Below are positions 1 to 7,235 of a DNA stretch of 38,792 nucleotides, piece by piece. The position numbers and the translations under genes are program-made. The notes under the pieces were generated by a model. The model was given only the letters and a program-made list of their open reading frames with translations. It was not told where the DNA came from and did no database searches. This DNA comes from CAZBLP01 sp964492825 (GTDB taxonomy: Bacteria; DYJV01), in NCBI GenBank assembly GCA_964492825.1, contig CAZBLP010000012.1, positions 1 through 38,792 on the forward strand. The letters are read 5' to 3'. How positions within the stretch are numbered: position 1 is the stretch's first letter; every line of letters begins with the position of its first letter.

Positions 1-962
1 GCGTCATCAGGATTCATAGAACCTGTGCCACAGCTCGGGGTTATAAAAGATTGTTGTACAATGGTATCAATATTCAGTCCAGCATCTTTTAATGATTTAA
101 CAGCTTTGTTAAAAATCTTTTCCAAATATTCAATAGATACTTCTCTTATTTCTTCATTGGTTGGAATTATTCCCCAAGCTAAAAATCCGCCTTTTTCAAT
201 AAAAGTTTTTAATTCAGATGCATACAATAAGAAGTTGTCCATATATTGATATGCGTCAAAATTTATAATATTTACATTGGTTTTTAATATTAAGGACCAG
301 TCAGTATTGCCGCAGCAATGAATGCCAGTAAAACCATTGATGCCTTCAAAAACTCGATTGAACATATCTATTATTATATCTTCCGGTAGGTTGAAAAATG
401 CTGAGCCATAAGAAACCATGTAAGGCTCATCAAAAAAAATTATCATTTTTTCATTAAAAAAATTTTCCTGCCATTTGGCTTTCATATTAATAAGTGACAC
501 AGTTATGTCTCTTAACTCGTCGTTATAAATAATGCTTCTTTTGTTTTGATCAGTAACTGTCAAACCAAAGCTAACAGGGCCGGTAACGTGTCCTTTTAAC
601 ATATTGTATGAAGGTTTATTTTTTTTCAAATAATTTTTTAAAGCATATAGACCCTTGCTAAATTCATCTGAAATTTTAAAATAATCAATGTTATTTTCCA
701 TAAAATTATTGTAAAATATTTCTCTCTGCTCATTTGTAAGTTTTTCAGTGTCAATATAAATGGATGCTTTTTCTATATTCAATTTAACAGAAGGGAAGCC
801 TTCAGCAAATTGAATATACATGTTCTCATAATTATTAATATTAGGCAGTTGTGGCCAGTAAGGAAAATCTTTGTAATTTTTAAAAATAGTATCAATGCTG
901 AATTTAATATCTTTAAAAGGCATACTTCCGATACCAAGAACATTTAGATTACCTGTTAGCAT
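1..962 (-). CDS. UROD/MetE-like fold protein (cobalamin-independent methionine synthase II-like), 3'-truncated by window edge
   Basis: The reading frame is open from an ATG at 962 to the window edge, about 320 codons, so only the extreme C-terminus is missing. The protein begins MLTGNLNVLGIGSMPF; the GIGS(M/L)P start is typical of stand-alone relatives of the MetE C-terminal domain within the UROD/MetE TIM-barrel superfamily. A HCCGNTDW motif mid-protein and a TPSCGTGS motif near the end carry His and Cys residues placed like the zinc ligands that activate a thiol methyl acceptor in MetE. A GGAG Shine-Dalgarno lies just before the ATG. The methyl donor and acceptor cannot be told from sequence; a corrinoid- or folate-linked methyl transfer is an inference. 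It is transcribed divergently from the DUF134 cluster. Confidence 0.78.
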   Translation of the reverse strand, partial: MLTGNLNVLGIGSMPFKDIKFSIDTIFKNYKDFPYWPQLPNINNYENMYIQFAEGFPSVKLNIEKASIYIDTEKLTNEQREIFYNNFMENNIDYFKISDEFSKGLYALKNYLKKNKPSYNMLKGHVTGPVSFGLTVTDQNKRSIIYNDELRDITVSLINMKAKWQENFFNEKMIIFFDEPYMVSYGSAFFNLPEDIIIDMFNRVFEGINGFTGIHCCGNTDWSLILKTNVNIINFDAYQYMDNFLLYASELKTFIEKGGFLAWGIIPTNEEIREVSIEYLEKIFNKAVKSLKDAGLNIDTIVQQSFITPSCGTGSMNPDD

Positions 963-1028
963 TTAAAACTCCTTTTTTATAAAATATAAAAACACTTAAA
1001 TTATTTGCAAAAAAATTTCAATAAAAAC

Positions 1029-1057
1029 TTGACAAATGAACATATGTTTATTATATT
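1029..1057 (+). promoter_or_regulatory. Sigma-70-type promoter of the DUF134 cluster
   Basis: TTGACA (1029-1034) and TATATT (1052-1057) are separated by exactly 17 bp, a near-perfect housekeeping promoter. It lies 35 bp before the DUF134 gene ATG and is overlapped by one of two TGAACATATG boxes. Confidence 0.7.
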
Positions 1058-1072
1058 AGTTTTGAACATATG
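1037..1072 (+). promoter_or_regulatory. Paired TGAACATATG boxes, candidate operator
   Basis: The decamer TGAACATATG occurs twice as a direct repeat, at 1037-1046 (inside the promoter spacer) and 1063-1072 (just downstream of the -10, near the expected transcription start). Each contains the palindrome CATATG; the first extends to the perfect palindrome AACATATGTT (1039-1048). Position over the promoter suggests a repressor or autoregulatory site. The obvious candidate binder is the DUF134 protein encoded immediately downstream, which is inference. Confidence 0.5.
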
Positions 1073-1091
1073 ATAATAACAGGAGAAGGTG

Positions 1092-1538
1092 ATGAGGCCT
1101 AAAAAAGAGAGAATTGTCCATGCTCCACCAAAAGTATTGATATTTAAACCAGCAGGCATACCATCTCTTAATTTAGAAAAAGTAGAATTAAGTATTGATG
1201 AGTATGAGGCAATAAGACTTGCTGATCTTTTTGGTGACGAGCAAGAGACTGCTGCACAGAAGATGGGTATTTCAAGACCTACATTTACAAGGCTTATTGA
1301 ATCAGCTCGAAAAAAAGTAGCAGATGCTATTATTAATTGTAAAGAATTAATTATTAAAGGTGGTAATATTCATTTTAAATACAATATATTCAGATGTATG
1401 AGTTGCGGATATACTGTGAAGCTGGCAATAAATAATGATATGCCTGAAAAATGTCCAATTTGCGGTAGCAAAGATTTGAAGAATATGGCTGAGCATCTTG
1501 GACATGGAAGGTGTTGTAGAAAAAGATTTGGATGGTAA
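1092..1538 (+). CDS. DUF134 (UPF0251) family DNA-binding regulator with C-terminal zinc ribbon
   Basis: The N-terminal half (from about residue 28, LSIDEYEAIRLADL) matches the DUF134/UPF0251 family, a sigma-70 region-4-like helix-turn-helix; the recognition helix region is AAQKMGISRPTFTRLI. The C-terminal part has CMSCG and CPICG knuckles forming a rubredoxin-like zinc ribbon, plus a Cys/His tail (HLGHGRCC). The ATG at 1092 is chosen over the adjacent GTG at 1089 because AGGAG (1081-1085) is then at ideal spacing. It heads a cluster of MinD-type ATPases and NifX-like proteins, the usual neighbourhood of DUF134, so control of Fe-S or metal-cofactor genes, including itself, is likely. Confidence 0.85.
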   Translation: MRPKKERIVHAPPKVLIFKPAGIPSLNLEKVELSIDEYEAIRLADLFGDEQETAAQKMGISRPTFTRLIESARKKVADAIINCKELIIKGGNIHFKYNIFRCMSCGYTVKLAINNDMPEKCPICGSKDLKNMAEHLGHGRCCRKRFGW

Positions 1539-1569
1539 ACCAATAAATTTGTTTGATTAGGAGGAGAAA

Positions 1570-1680
1570 ATGCCAAAATTTGATGGAACAGGACCAGAAG
1601 GAAAAGGACCAGGAACAGGAAGAGGAATGGGAAAATGCGGTAAAAGAGGTGGACAGAATAAAGGTAAAGGCAAGAAATAG
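1570..1680 (+). CDS. DUF5320-type glycine-rich micro-protein, 36 aa
   Basis: A 36-codon gene preceded by an AGGAGGAG Shine-Dalgarno. It begins MPKFDGTGPEGKGPGTGRG and ends in a Lys/Gly-rich tail with a single Cys. The N-terminal MPxFDGTGPxGxGPxTG signature is shared with the 92-aa protein encoded 29 bp downstream and is characteristic of DUF5320-like small proteins found next to NifX/MinD-type genes. Function is unknown. Its length makes it easy to miss, but the strong ribosome binding site and the paralogous neighbour support it as a real gene. Confidence 0.8.
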   Translation: MPKFDGTGPEGKGPGTGRGMGKCGKRGGQNKGKGKK

Positions 1681-1709
1681 TTAAAAATCAATGAAAGGAG
1701 GTGTTTCAA

Positions 1710-1988
1710 ATGCCAGGATTTGATGGAACAGGACCATTAGGCCAAGGACCATTAACAGGAGGAGGCTTTGGATATTGCGGTAGAGGATATGCAAGAGGTT
1801 TCGGTAGAGGAGTGAGAAGAGGCAGAGGACTTGGTTACGGAAGAGGATATGGAATGGGTAGAAGGTTTTGGAATGCTCCTTCAGTTAATTACACTCTTAA
1901 AGATGAGTTAGATGTATTAAGAAGAGAAAAAGAGTTACTTGAGCAGGATATTGCTGCATTGGAAAATGAATTAAAAACTGAGGAGTAG
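1710..1988 (+). CDS. DUF5320 domain protein, Gly/Arg-rich with C-terminal coiled coil
   Basis: 92 aa. The N-terminus MPGFDGTGPLGQGPLTGGG is the DUF5320 signature; residues about 20-52 are Gly/Arg/Tyr-rich (repeated GRGxG units) with one Cys, and residues about 62-92 form a charged heptad-like helix (DELDVLRREKELLEQDI). The ATG at 1710 is preferred to a GTG at 1701, because the latter overlaps the AAGGAGG Shine-Dalgarno. These proteins accompany NifX-like and MinD-type Fe-S ATPases in many anaerobes; their biochemical role is not known. A paralogue of the preceding 36-aa gene. Confidence 0.85.
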   Translation: MPGFDGTGPLGQGPLTGGGFGYCGRGYARGFGRGVRRGRGLGYGRGYGMGRRFWNAPSVNYTLKDELDVLRREKELLEQDIAALENELKTEE

Positions 1989-2052
1989 AAAGTATTAAAG
2001 AGGGTAGGCTGATTTGCCTGCCCTGATTAAATTTCACTTTCGGAGGAAGTTT

Positions 2053-2919
2053 ATGTCACAACTTAAAATAGCAGTAGCAAGCGGCAAAGGTGGAACTGGA
2101 AAAACATTTTTTTCAACTAATCTGTATTTTTCAATAAAAGATAAATATAAAACATGTCTTGTTGACATAGATGTTGAAGAACCCAATTCAGGGCTTTTTA
2201 TAAAAGGTGCAATTAGTAATATGGTTGCAGAAAAAGCTTACAATCTTATTCCTGAAGTAGATATGGAAAAATGCACATTATGTGGCAAATGTTCTGAATA
2301 TTGTGAGTTTAACGCAATTTTTGTAACTTCTGAAAAATGGATACTATTTCCTGAAATTTGCAAAGGATGTACTGCATGTATAAAATTGTGTCCTGAAAAT
2401 GCTTTAAAATACGGCAAAAAAGAGATAGGAGTTATTTCTGATAATAAGCATGGTTTTATTGAAGGGAGGCTTAAACCAAAAGAACCTATAGCTGTTCCTT
2501 TAATAAAACAAACAAAAGATAAAGCACTGGGAAATTATAAAAATGCTCAGGTAATAATTTTTGATTCACCTCCAGGCACAACGTGTCCGACTATTGCTGC
2601 AATGAAAAAAAATGATTTTATAGTTGTGGTTGGGGAACCAACTCCATTTGGTTTAAATGATTTTATAATAACTTACGAAGTGTTGCAAAATTTAAACTTA
2701 AAATTTGCAGTTGTTATTAACAGATATGATATTGGCAATGATGAAATGAAAAGATTTTGTATTGATAAAAATATACCAATTCTTGCAGAAATTCCACATA
2801 ATGAAGAGATTGTCCAAAGTTATTCCAAAGGAGAGCCTGTTGTTTTGAAAAATAGTAAATTCAAAAAATATTTTTTGAAAGCATTTGAAAACTTAAAAAA
2901 TCTTGTGGGAGAGATATAA
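2053..2919 (+). CDS. MinD-superfamily P-loop ATPase with inserted 2x[4Fe-4S] ferredoxin domain (first of pair)
   Basis: 288 aa. The deviant Walker A GKGGTGKT (about residues 11-18), VDIDVEEPN (A') and DSPPGTTCP identify a Mrp/MinD-type P-loop ATPase. A dicluster ferredoxin insert holds C74/C77/C80/C84 and C103/C106/C109/C113. The ATG at 2053 with GGAGG upstream is preferred to a TTG at 2014. It overlaps the next ATPase gene by one base (TAATG), so the two are translationally coupled and probably act as a heterodimer. Family members are thought to work in Fe-S or metal-cofactor handling; the exact substrate is unknown. Confidence 0.88.
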   Translation: MSQLKIAVASGKGGTGKTFFSTNLYFSIKDKYKTCLVDIDVEEPNSGLFIKGAISNMVAEKAYNLIPEVDMEKCTLCGKCSEYCEFNAIFVTSEKWILFPEICKGCTACIKLCPENALKYGKKEIGVISDNKHGFIEGRLKPKEPIAVPLIKQTKDKALGNYKNAQVIIFDSPPGTTCPTIAAMKKNDFIVVVGEPTPFGLNDFIITYEVLQNLNLKFAVVINRYDIGNDEMKRFCIDKNIPILAEIPHNEEIVQSYSKGEPVVLKNSKFKKYFLKAFENLKNLVGEI

Positions 2920-3791
2920 TGAAGGAAATATTGGTGATCAGTGGAAAAGGTGGTGCAGGTAAAACAACTGTTACAGCAGCTTTTAGTTTTTTTCTAAATC
3001 AAAATGATGTAATAGTTGATTGTGATGTTGATGCTGCAGATATGCATATTCTTTTTGAACCTGATTATAATGAAAAATTTGATTTTTTTTCTGGAAAAGA
3101 TTGTTTTGTTGATGAAGCTAAATGCACAGGATGTGGAATATGTGAGGAAAATTGTCATTATAATGCAATAAAGGTAATTTCAGGCAAAGCCCAAATAGAT
3201 GCTCTTGAATGCGAACATTGTTTGCTGTGTTATAATTTATGTCCAGAAAACTCTATAGAAGTGAAAGAAATGCATTGTGGAAAATATTTTATTTCAAACA
3301 CAAGAACAGGGAAAAGATTAGTTCATGCAAATTTGTTTTCAGGAGCTGATAATTCAGGAAAATTAGTTTCTACTGTTAGAAATGAAGCAAAAAAAGTTGC
3401 ACAAAAACAAAATTCTGAATTTATTTTAATAGATGGCCCTCCTGGTATAGGATGCCCTGTTATAGCATCAATTACAGGTGTGAAATATACCATACTTGTA
3501 ACAGAGCCTACTATGTCAGGATTTAGTGATTTAAAAAGAGTTGTTGAAATTACAAAACATTTTAAAATAAAAGCAGGGTGTGTTATAAATAAAGCATCCA
3601 TTAATAGAGAAATAAAATCAGAAATAGAAAAGTTTTGTATAGAAAATAATATCTCCATTTTAGGAGAATTGCCATATAGTAAAAAGTTTTATGTTGCATT
3701 AACAGAAAAGAAATCTATAATAGAAATAGATGAAGAATTTAAAGAAGTCTTTAGTGATATTTGGAAAAAAATTGAAAAAGAAGTAATATGA
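2919..3791 (+). CDS. MinD-superfamily P-loop ATPase with inserted 2x[4Fe-4S] ferredoxin domain (second of pair)
   Basis: 290 aa. GKGGAGKT (residues 9-16), DCDVDAAD and DGPPGIGCPV mark the MinD-type P-loop fold. The ferredoxin insert carries C69/C72/C75/C79 and C98/C101/C104/C108. It is homologous to, and overlaps by one base with, the preceding ATPase. The pair plus a downstream NifX-like gene is a recurring module in anaerobes lacking nitrogenase, usually interpreted as Fe-S/metal cluster carriers. No nif structural gene is visible here. Confidence 0.88.
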   Translation: MKEILVISGKGGAGKTTVTAAFSFFLNQNDVIVDCDVDAADMHILFEPDYNEKFDFFSGKDCFVDEAKCTGCGICEENCHYNAIKVISGKAQIDALECEHCLLCYNLCPENSIEVKEMHCGKYFISNTRTGKRLVHANLFSGADNSGKLVSTVRNEAKKVAQKQNSEFILIDGPPGIGCPVIASITGVKYTILVTEPTMSGFSDLKRVVEITKHFKIKAGCVINKASINREIKSEIEKFCIENNISILGELPYSKKFYVALTEKKSIIEIDEEFKEVFSDIWKKIEKEVI

Positions 3792-3830
3792 TAAATTTTA
3801 TAATTATTATAATTAATGGAGGAGGTTAAA

Positions 3831-4193
3831 ATGAAAATAGCATTAACAGTTACAGAGAAAAATGAAAATGCAAAAGTTGATCCAAGATTCGGGAGATGTC
3901 CAGCTTTTTTGATTTACGATGAAGATAGTGGTGAAAAAAAGCTTATTGACAATAGTCAAAATTTAAATGCACCTCAGGGAGCAGGCATTCAAGCATCTCA
4001 GAACATTTTAAAAGAAAATATTGACATCCTAATTACCGGTAATGTTGGCCCTAAAGCTTTTAGTTTATTAAAGGGTTCTAATGTTAAAATTTACACAGGT
4101 GCATCAGGAATGAATGTTGAAGAGGCTATTAATGCATATAAAGATGGTAAATTACAAGAAGCTTCAGGAGCCACAAAACCAGGGCATTGGTAA
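3831..4193 (+). CDS. NifX/NifB-C-terminal-like protein (dinitrogenase iron-molybdenum cofactor family)
   Basis: 120 aa, the usual length for single-domain members of the family (MKIALTV...VDPRFGRCPAFLIYD...ITGNVGPKAFSLL). The RFGRCP segment and the glycine-rich loop GASGMNVEEAI match the RNase H-like fold that binds FeMo-co precursors in NifX/NafY. The ATG at 3831 follows GGAGGAGG at good spacing; the ATG at 3816 overlaps that Shine-Dalgarno and is rejected. Without nif genes, the bound cluster is likely another Fe-S or Mo/Fe-S species; this is inference. Confidence 0.85.
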   Translation: MKIALTVTEKNENAKVDPRFGRCPAFLIYDEDSGEKKLIDNSQNLNAPQGAGIQASQNILKENIDILITGNVGPKAFSLLKGSNVKIYTGASGMNVEEAINAYKDGKLQEASGATKPGHW

Positions 4194-4409
4194 AATTTTT
4201 TAGTAATTATTAGTAATTTTTAATTACTTATAGTGATTGGTTGTGATTTATAGTTGATAATTCAAATCACTGTGAAAAGCTATACAGTAAAATTTACTAT
4301 GTGAACTTTGCAAGATGAATTTGTTTTGAATTTTGGAAATTATGCTTGTAATGTTAATAATTTTGTAATATGAGACTAAAATTTAAATGAATATTCAGGA
4401 GGATAAAGC

Positions 4410-5636
4410 ATGAGTCAACAGCAAGAGAACACAGAAATGATGAAAGAGAATCTTTCACGAATCAAAAGAAAATATATAGTGTTAAGTGGTAAGGGTGGAG
4501 TAGGTAAAAGTACGGTAAGTGTTAATTTAGCTGCTACATTAAACCTTTTAGGCAAAAAAGTAGGAATTTTAGATGTGGATATTCATGGTCCGTCTATTGC
4601 AAAAATGACAGGCCTTTCAGGTAAAAGACTTGAAATGAATAAAGACGGTAATCCTGTTCCTTTGAAAATAAGAGAGAATTTTTATGTTTTAACAATTGCT
4701 GCTCTTCTGGAATCTGACGACACTCCTGTTGTGTGGAGAGGGCCATTAAAGATGACTGCAATTAAGCAGTTTTTAAATGATATCCAGTGGCCTGAACTTG
4801 ATTATCTTATTATTGATTGCCCACCAGGTACAGGAGACGAGCCTTTAAGCGCTGTTCAATTAATAGGCCAGGTGGACGGTTCAATAATAGTATCCACACC
4901 TCAGGAAGTGGCGTTTTTAGATGCAAGGAAAACCATTAATTTTTCAAAAATGTTAAAAGTTCCAGTTGTTGGCATTGTTGAGAATATGTCAGGTTTTAAA
5001 TGCCCTAAATGCGGAGAAGTTACTTATATCTTTAAATCTGGTGGTGCAGAAAAAGCTGCAAAAGATTTTGGAGTGGATATTTTAGGTAAGGTGCCATTTG
5101 AAATAGAAATGGTAGAAAGTGGAGATTCCGGAGATTTTTTTGTTATAAAATATCCTGAAAGTGAAAGTGCAAAAGTTTATAAAGAAATTGCAGAAAAAAT
5201 TATGATAAAAGAAGGGAAAAACAAGACAGAAAGCAATGTGCAGCAAACAAACCCTTGTTCGTCATGCAACAGTCAATGTAGTAATTCGTCAGGAGGTGAA
5301 AAAATGAAAGTAGCAGTTCCCCTTGCAAACGGTATGTTATGCATGCATTTCGGACATGCAGAACAATTTGGAATATATGATGTTGAAAATGGAAAAATAG
5401 TTAACAAAGAATTAGTTACTCCACCACCACATGAGCCTGGGATTATACCCAAATGGCTAAACAGCCTGAATGTTAATGTTATAATTGCAGGTGGAATGGG
5501 CTCAAGAGCACAGCAATTTTTTAATGAATATGGGATTAAGGTTCTTGTTGGAGCTTCAGCCAAAACACCTGAATCATTAATAGGTGAAATGGTAGAAGGT
5601 ACTTTGCAGTTGGGTTCAAATGTCTGTGATCACTAA
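4410..5636 (+). CDS. Mrp/NBP35-type Fe-S carrier ATPase fused to a C-terminal NifX-like domain
   Basis: 408 aa. Residues 1 to about 275 are an Mrp/ApbC/NBP35 ATPase: Walker A GKGGVGKST (27-35), DVDIHGPS, DCPPGTGDEP and the cluster-binding C198PKC201 pair. A Cys-rich linker (CSSCNSQC, about residues 283-290) leads to a NifX-like domain starting at codon 299 (MKVAVPLANGMLCMHFGHAEQF). The main start has AGGAGG at 4399-4404. The linker/domain junction contains a second, excellent ribosome binding site, so the NifX-like domain may also be made alone (see separate entry). The fusion supports the idea that the ATPase and NifX-like proteins of the upstream module work on the same cluster. Confidence 0.9.
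   Translation: MSQQQENTEMMKENLSRIKRKYIVLSGKGGVGKSTVSVNLAATLNLLGKKVGILDVDIHGPSIAKMTGLSGKRLEMNKDGNPVPLKIRENFYVLTIAALLESDDTPVVWRGPLKMTAIKQFLNDIQWPELDYLIIDCPPGTGDEPLSAVQLIGQVDGSIIVSTPQEVAFLDARKTINFSKMLKVPVVGIVENMSGFKCPKCGEVTYIFKSGGAEKAAKDFGVDILGKVPFEIEMVESGDSGDFFVIKYPESESAKVYKEIAEKIMIKEGKNKTESNVQQTNPCSSCNSQCSNSSGGEKMKVAVPLANGMLCMHFGHAEQFGIYDVENGKIVNKELVTPPPHEPGIIPKWLNSLNVNVIIAGGMGSRAQQFFNEYGIKVLVGASAKTPESLIGEMVEGTLQLGSNVCDH
5291..5306 (+). promoter_or_regulatory. Internal ribosome binding site and ATG inside the Mrp-NifX fusion gene
   Basis: AGGAGG (5291-5296) sits 7 nt before an ATG (5304-5306) that is in frame with the fusion and is exactly the first residue of the NifX-like domain. Initiation here would yield a separate 110-aa NifX-like protein from 5304-5636. 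Confidence 0.55.
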
Positions 5637-5659
5637 AATATATTAGTATAATTGCCAGA

Positions 5660-5685
5660 ACCTCCCCTTTTTGTATTGGGGAGGT
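5660..5685 (+). terminator. Hairpin after the Mrp gene that contains the lnt Shine-Dalgarno
   Basis: ACCTCCCC (5660-5667) pairs perfectly with GGGGAGGT (5678-5685) around a 10-nt T-rich loop, followed by AACCTTTTT. It looks like an intrinsic terminator for the cluster ending at 5636. Its 3' arm also holds GGAGGT, the only good Shine-Dalgarno for the lnt ATG at 5695, so read-through RNA would hide that site. Confidence 0.5.
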
Positions 5686-5694
5686 AACCTTTTT

Positions 5695-6555
5695 ATGAAA
5701 AGATTATCATTATTTTTATTTTTGATTTTATGGCTTATTCTTGATGAAATAACTTCGCCAGGTCATTTCTTTTATTTTTTATCATTTTTTCTTTATATTC
5801 CTTTTTTTTATGCTTTATACCTGTATAAACATAAATGGTGGCAAATTGTATTTCTTTTTGGATTAACGTATAATCTCATATACTTCCGTTGGTTAGTAAA
5901 CCCTTTTCAATACACAGATACACCTTTTATAGTGGCTTTTATAGTTCTATTTTTAATGGCATTTGCTTTAACTTGTTTTTTGATTATTTTTTCATTTTTT
6001 TATGTAAAGATTTTTAAATTTAAATACTCTTTCTTTGTTGCAACTATTTTTACATGTCTTGAAATTATTAAGGGAGTTGTTTTTACCGGATTTCCCTGGG
6101 GCGATTTAAGCTATAATTTTGCTTCTAATATTTATTTTATTCAAATAGCCTCTGTTGGAGGTTCCTATTTTATTACTTTTATAATTATTTTGATAAACCT
6201 GTTATTGGCAGAAGCTTTGTTTTTTAAAAATTTTAAAAATTTAATAATATCTTCTATTATTTTACTGATATTTTTTTCATTCAATTATTTTATACTGCAA
6301 AACAGAGAGGTTAAAAATAAGTATACTGAGAAAAAAGTTTTAGTGGTCCAGGGAAATGTGCCTGAAAAAATGAAATTTAATGAAAATAATGCAGAAAAAA
6401 TTTTTGATATTTATAAAAATTTAACAGAAAAATATTTGAATAAAAAAGTGGATTTAATAGTATGGCCTGAATCAATATACATAAAATTTTTAAATGAAGA
6501 TAAAAAACTTTTAGAAAAATTAAGAGATTTTATAACAGAAATTAATACTCCATAA
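5695..6555 (+). CDS. lnt: Apolipoprotein N-acyltransferase, N-terminal fragment (frameshifted gene)
   Basis: This is the membrane half and start of the nitrilase half of Lnt, which transfers the third acyl chain onto lipoproteins in the inner membrane. About six hydrophobic segments precede the nitrilase domain; the catalytic Glu of the triad is in IVWPESI (E259). The frame stops at tandem TAATAA (6553-6558) just where the family continues with a PIIIG strand, which is present in the -1 frame. The ATG at 5695 follows GGAGGT 9 nt upstream. With the downstream fragment it makes a normal 497-aa Lnt, so this is one gene with a 1-nt lesion or sequencing error. Confidence 0.82.
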   Translation: MKRLSLFLFLILWLILDEITSPGHFFYFLSFFLYIPFFYALYLYKHKWWQIVFLFGLTYNLIYFRWLVNPFQYTDTPFIVAFIVLFLMAFALTCFLIIFSFFYVKIFKFKYSFFVATIFTCLEIIKGVVFTGFPWGDLSYNFASNIYFIQIASVGGSYFITFIIILINLLLAEALFFKNFKNLIISSIILLIFFSFNYFILQNREVKNKYTEKKVLVVQGNVPEKMKFNENNAEKIFDIYKNLTEKYLNKKVDLIVWPESIYIKFLNEDKKLLEKLRDFITEINTP

Positions 6556-7187
6556 TAATCGGAATGCCTTCAATAGAATTTATAAATAATAAAAAATATA
6601 GAGTATTTAATAGTTTTTATCTGTTTTACAAAAAAGATAAATTTTTAAAATATGACAAGGTCCATTTGGTACCATTTGGAGAATATACTCCATTAAAAAA
6701 ATTATTATTTTTTCTAAATAACGTTGTCCCAGGAGTGGATTTCTCTCCTGGAAAAAGTTTAAAGCTCCTTTTTTTTAAAGATTTTAAAATTATCCCATTA
6801 ATTTGTTTTGAGGGGATTTTTCCCTGGCAAATTTTAAAGGAAAACAGAGCAGGTGGTAACCTACTTATTAATATAAGCAATGAAGCTTGGTTTGGAAAAA
6901 GTTATGCGTTAAATCAGCATCTTGCAGCCAATGTTTTAAGAACAGTTGAGAGTGGTAAATATTTTATCAGATGCTCTAATAGTGGGATAAGTGCTATAAT
7001 AAACCACAGGGGAAAGGTAATAAAGCAGTTAAATGAAGGTAAAAAAGGAGTAATATTAGAGAAAGTAAATTTAATAAATAGACTATCATGCTATGATAAG
7101 TATGGTTTTGCTATAAATTTTTTCTATTTTCTTATTTTTTTAATAGGCTTATACTTGTTGAAAACTCAAAATTTTAAGCAATATTAA
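6552..7187 (+). CDS. lnt: Apolipoprotein N-acyltransferase, C-terminal fragment (frameshifted gene)
   Basis: Homology resumes at 6552 (IIIGMPSIEF) one frame back from the upstream fragment; the first ATG in this frame is 6564 and has no Shine-Dalgarno. The fragment carries the other two triad residues, Lys in YDKVHLVPFGEYTP and Cys in PLICFEG, followed by NISNEAWFG, and ends with the C-terminal membrane helix (INFFYFLIFLIGLYLL). All catalytic residues are intact across the two fragments, arguing that the break is recent or an artefact. Lnt is essential in many, though not all, Gram-negative bacteria. Confidence 0.82.
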   Translation: MIIGMPSIEFINNKKYRVFNSFYLFYKKDKFLKYDKVHLVPFGEYTPLKKLLFFLNNVVPGVDFSPGKSLKLLFFKDFKIIPLICFEGIFPWQILKENRAGGNLLINISNEAWFGKSYALNQHLAANVLRTVESGKYFIRCSNSGISAIINHRGKVIKQLNEGKKGVILEKVNLINRLSCYDKYGFAINFFYFLIFLIGLYLLKTQNFKQY

Positions 7188-7189
7188 TC

Positions 7190-7218
7190 TTGACATAAAT
7201 TGAAATATTATGTATATG
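7190..7218 (+). promoter_or_regulatory. Promoter of tRNA-Leu (and probably birA)
   Basis: TTGACA (7190-7195), a 17-bp spacer and TATATG (7213-7218) lie between the lnt stop and the tRNA gene; transcription would start about 10 nt before the tRNA 5' end. Confidence 0.6.
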
Positions 7219-7235
7219 CCTTTTGTTTTTAATAT

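Noticed and set aside
25..249. Plus-strand ORF at the window start
   Set aside because: It is antisense to the well-supported UROD/MetE-like gene and has no ribosome binding site.
2014..2052. Upstream TTG start for the first MinD-ferredoxin ATPase
   Set aside because: The extension is not family-like, and the GGAGG at 2042-2046 fits the ATG at 2053.
4212..4228. AT-only hairpin after the NifX-like gene as a terminator
   Set aside because: The 7-bp stem has only A/T pairs apart from one G-C and is not followed by a T tract.
2053..5636. Nitrogen fixation cluster
   Set aside because: NifX-like and MinD-type proteins alone do not indicate nitrogenase; no nifHDK, nifE/N or nifB is present.
6540..6570. 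Programmed -1 frameshifting in lnt
   Set aside because: No slippery heptamer and the P-site CCA tRNA would not re-pair after a -1 slip; mutation or sequencing error is more likely.
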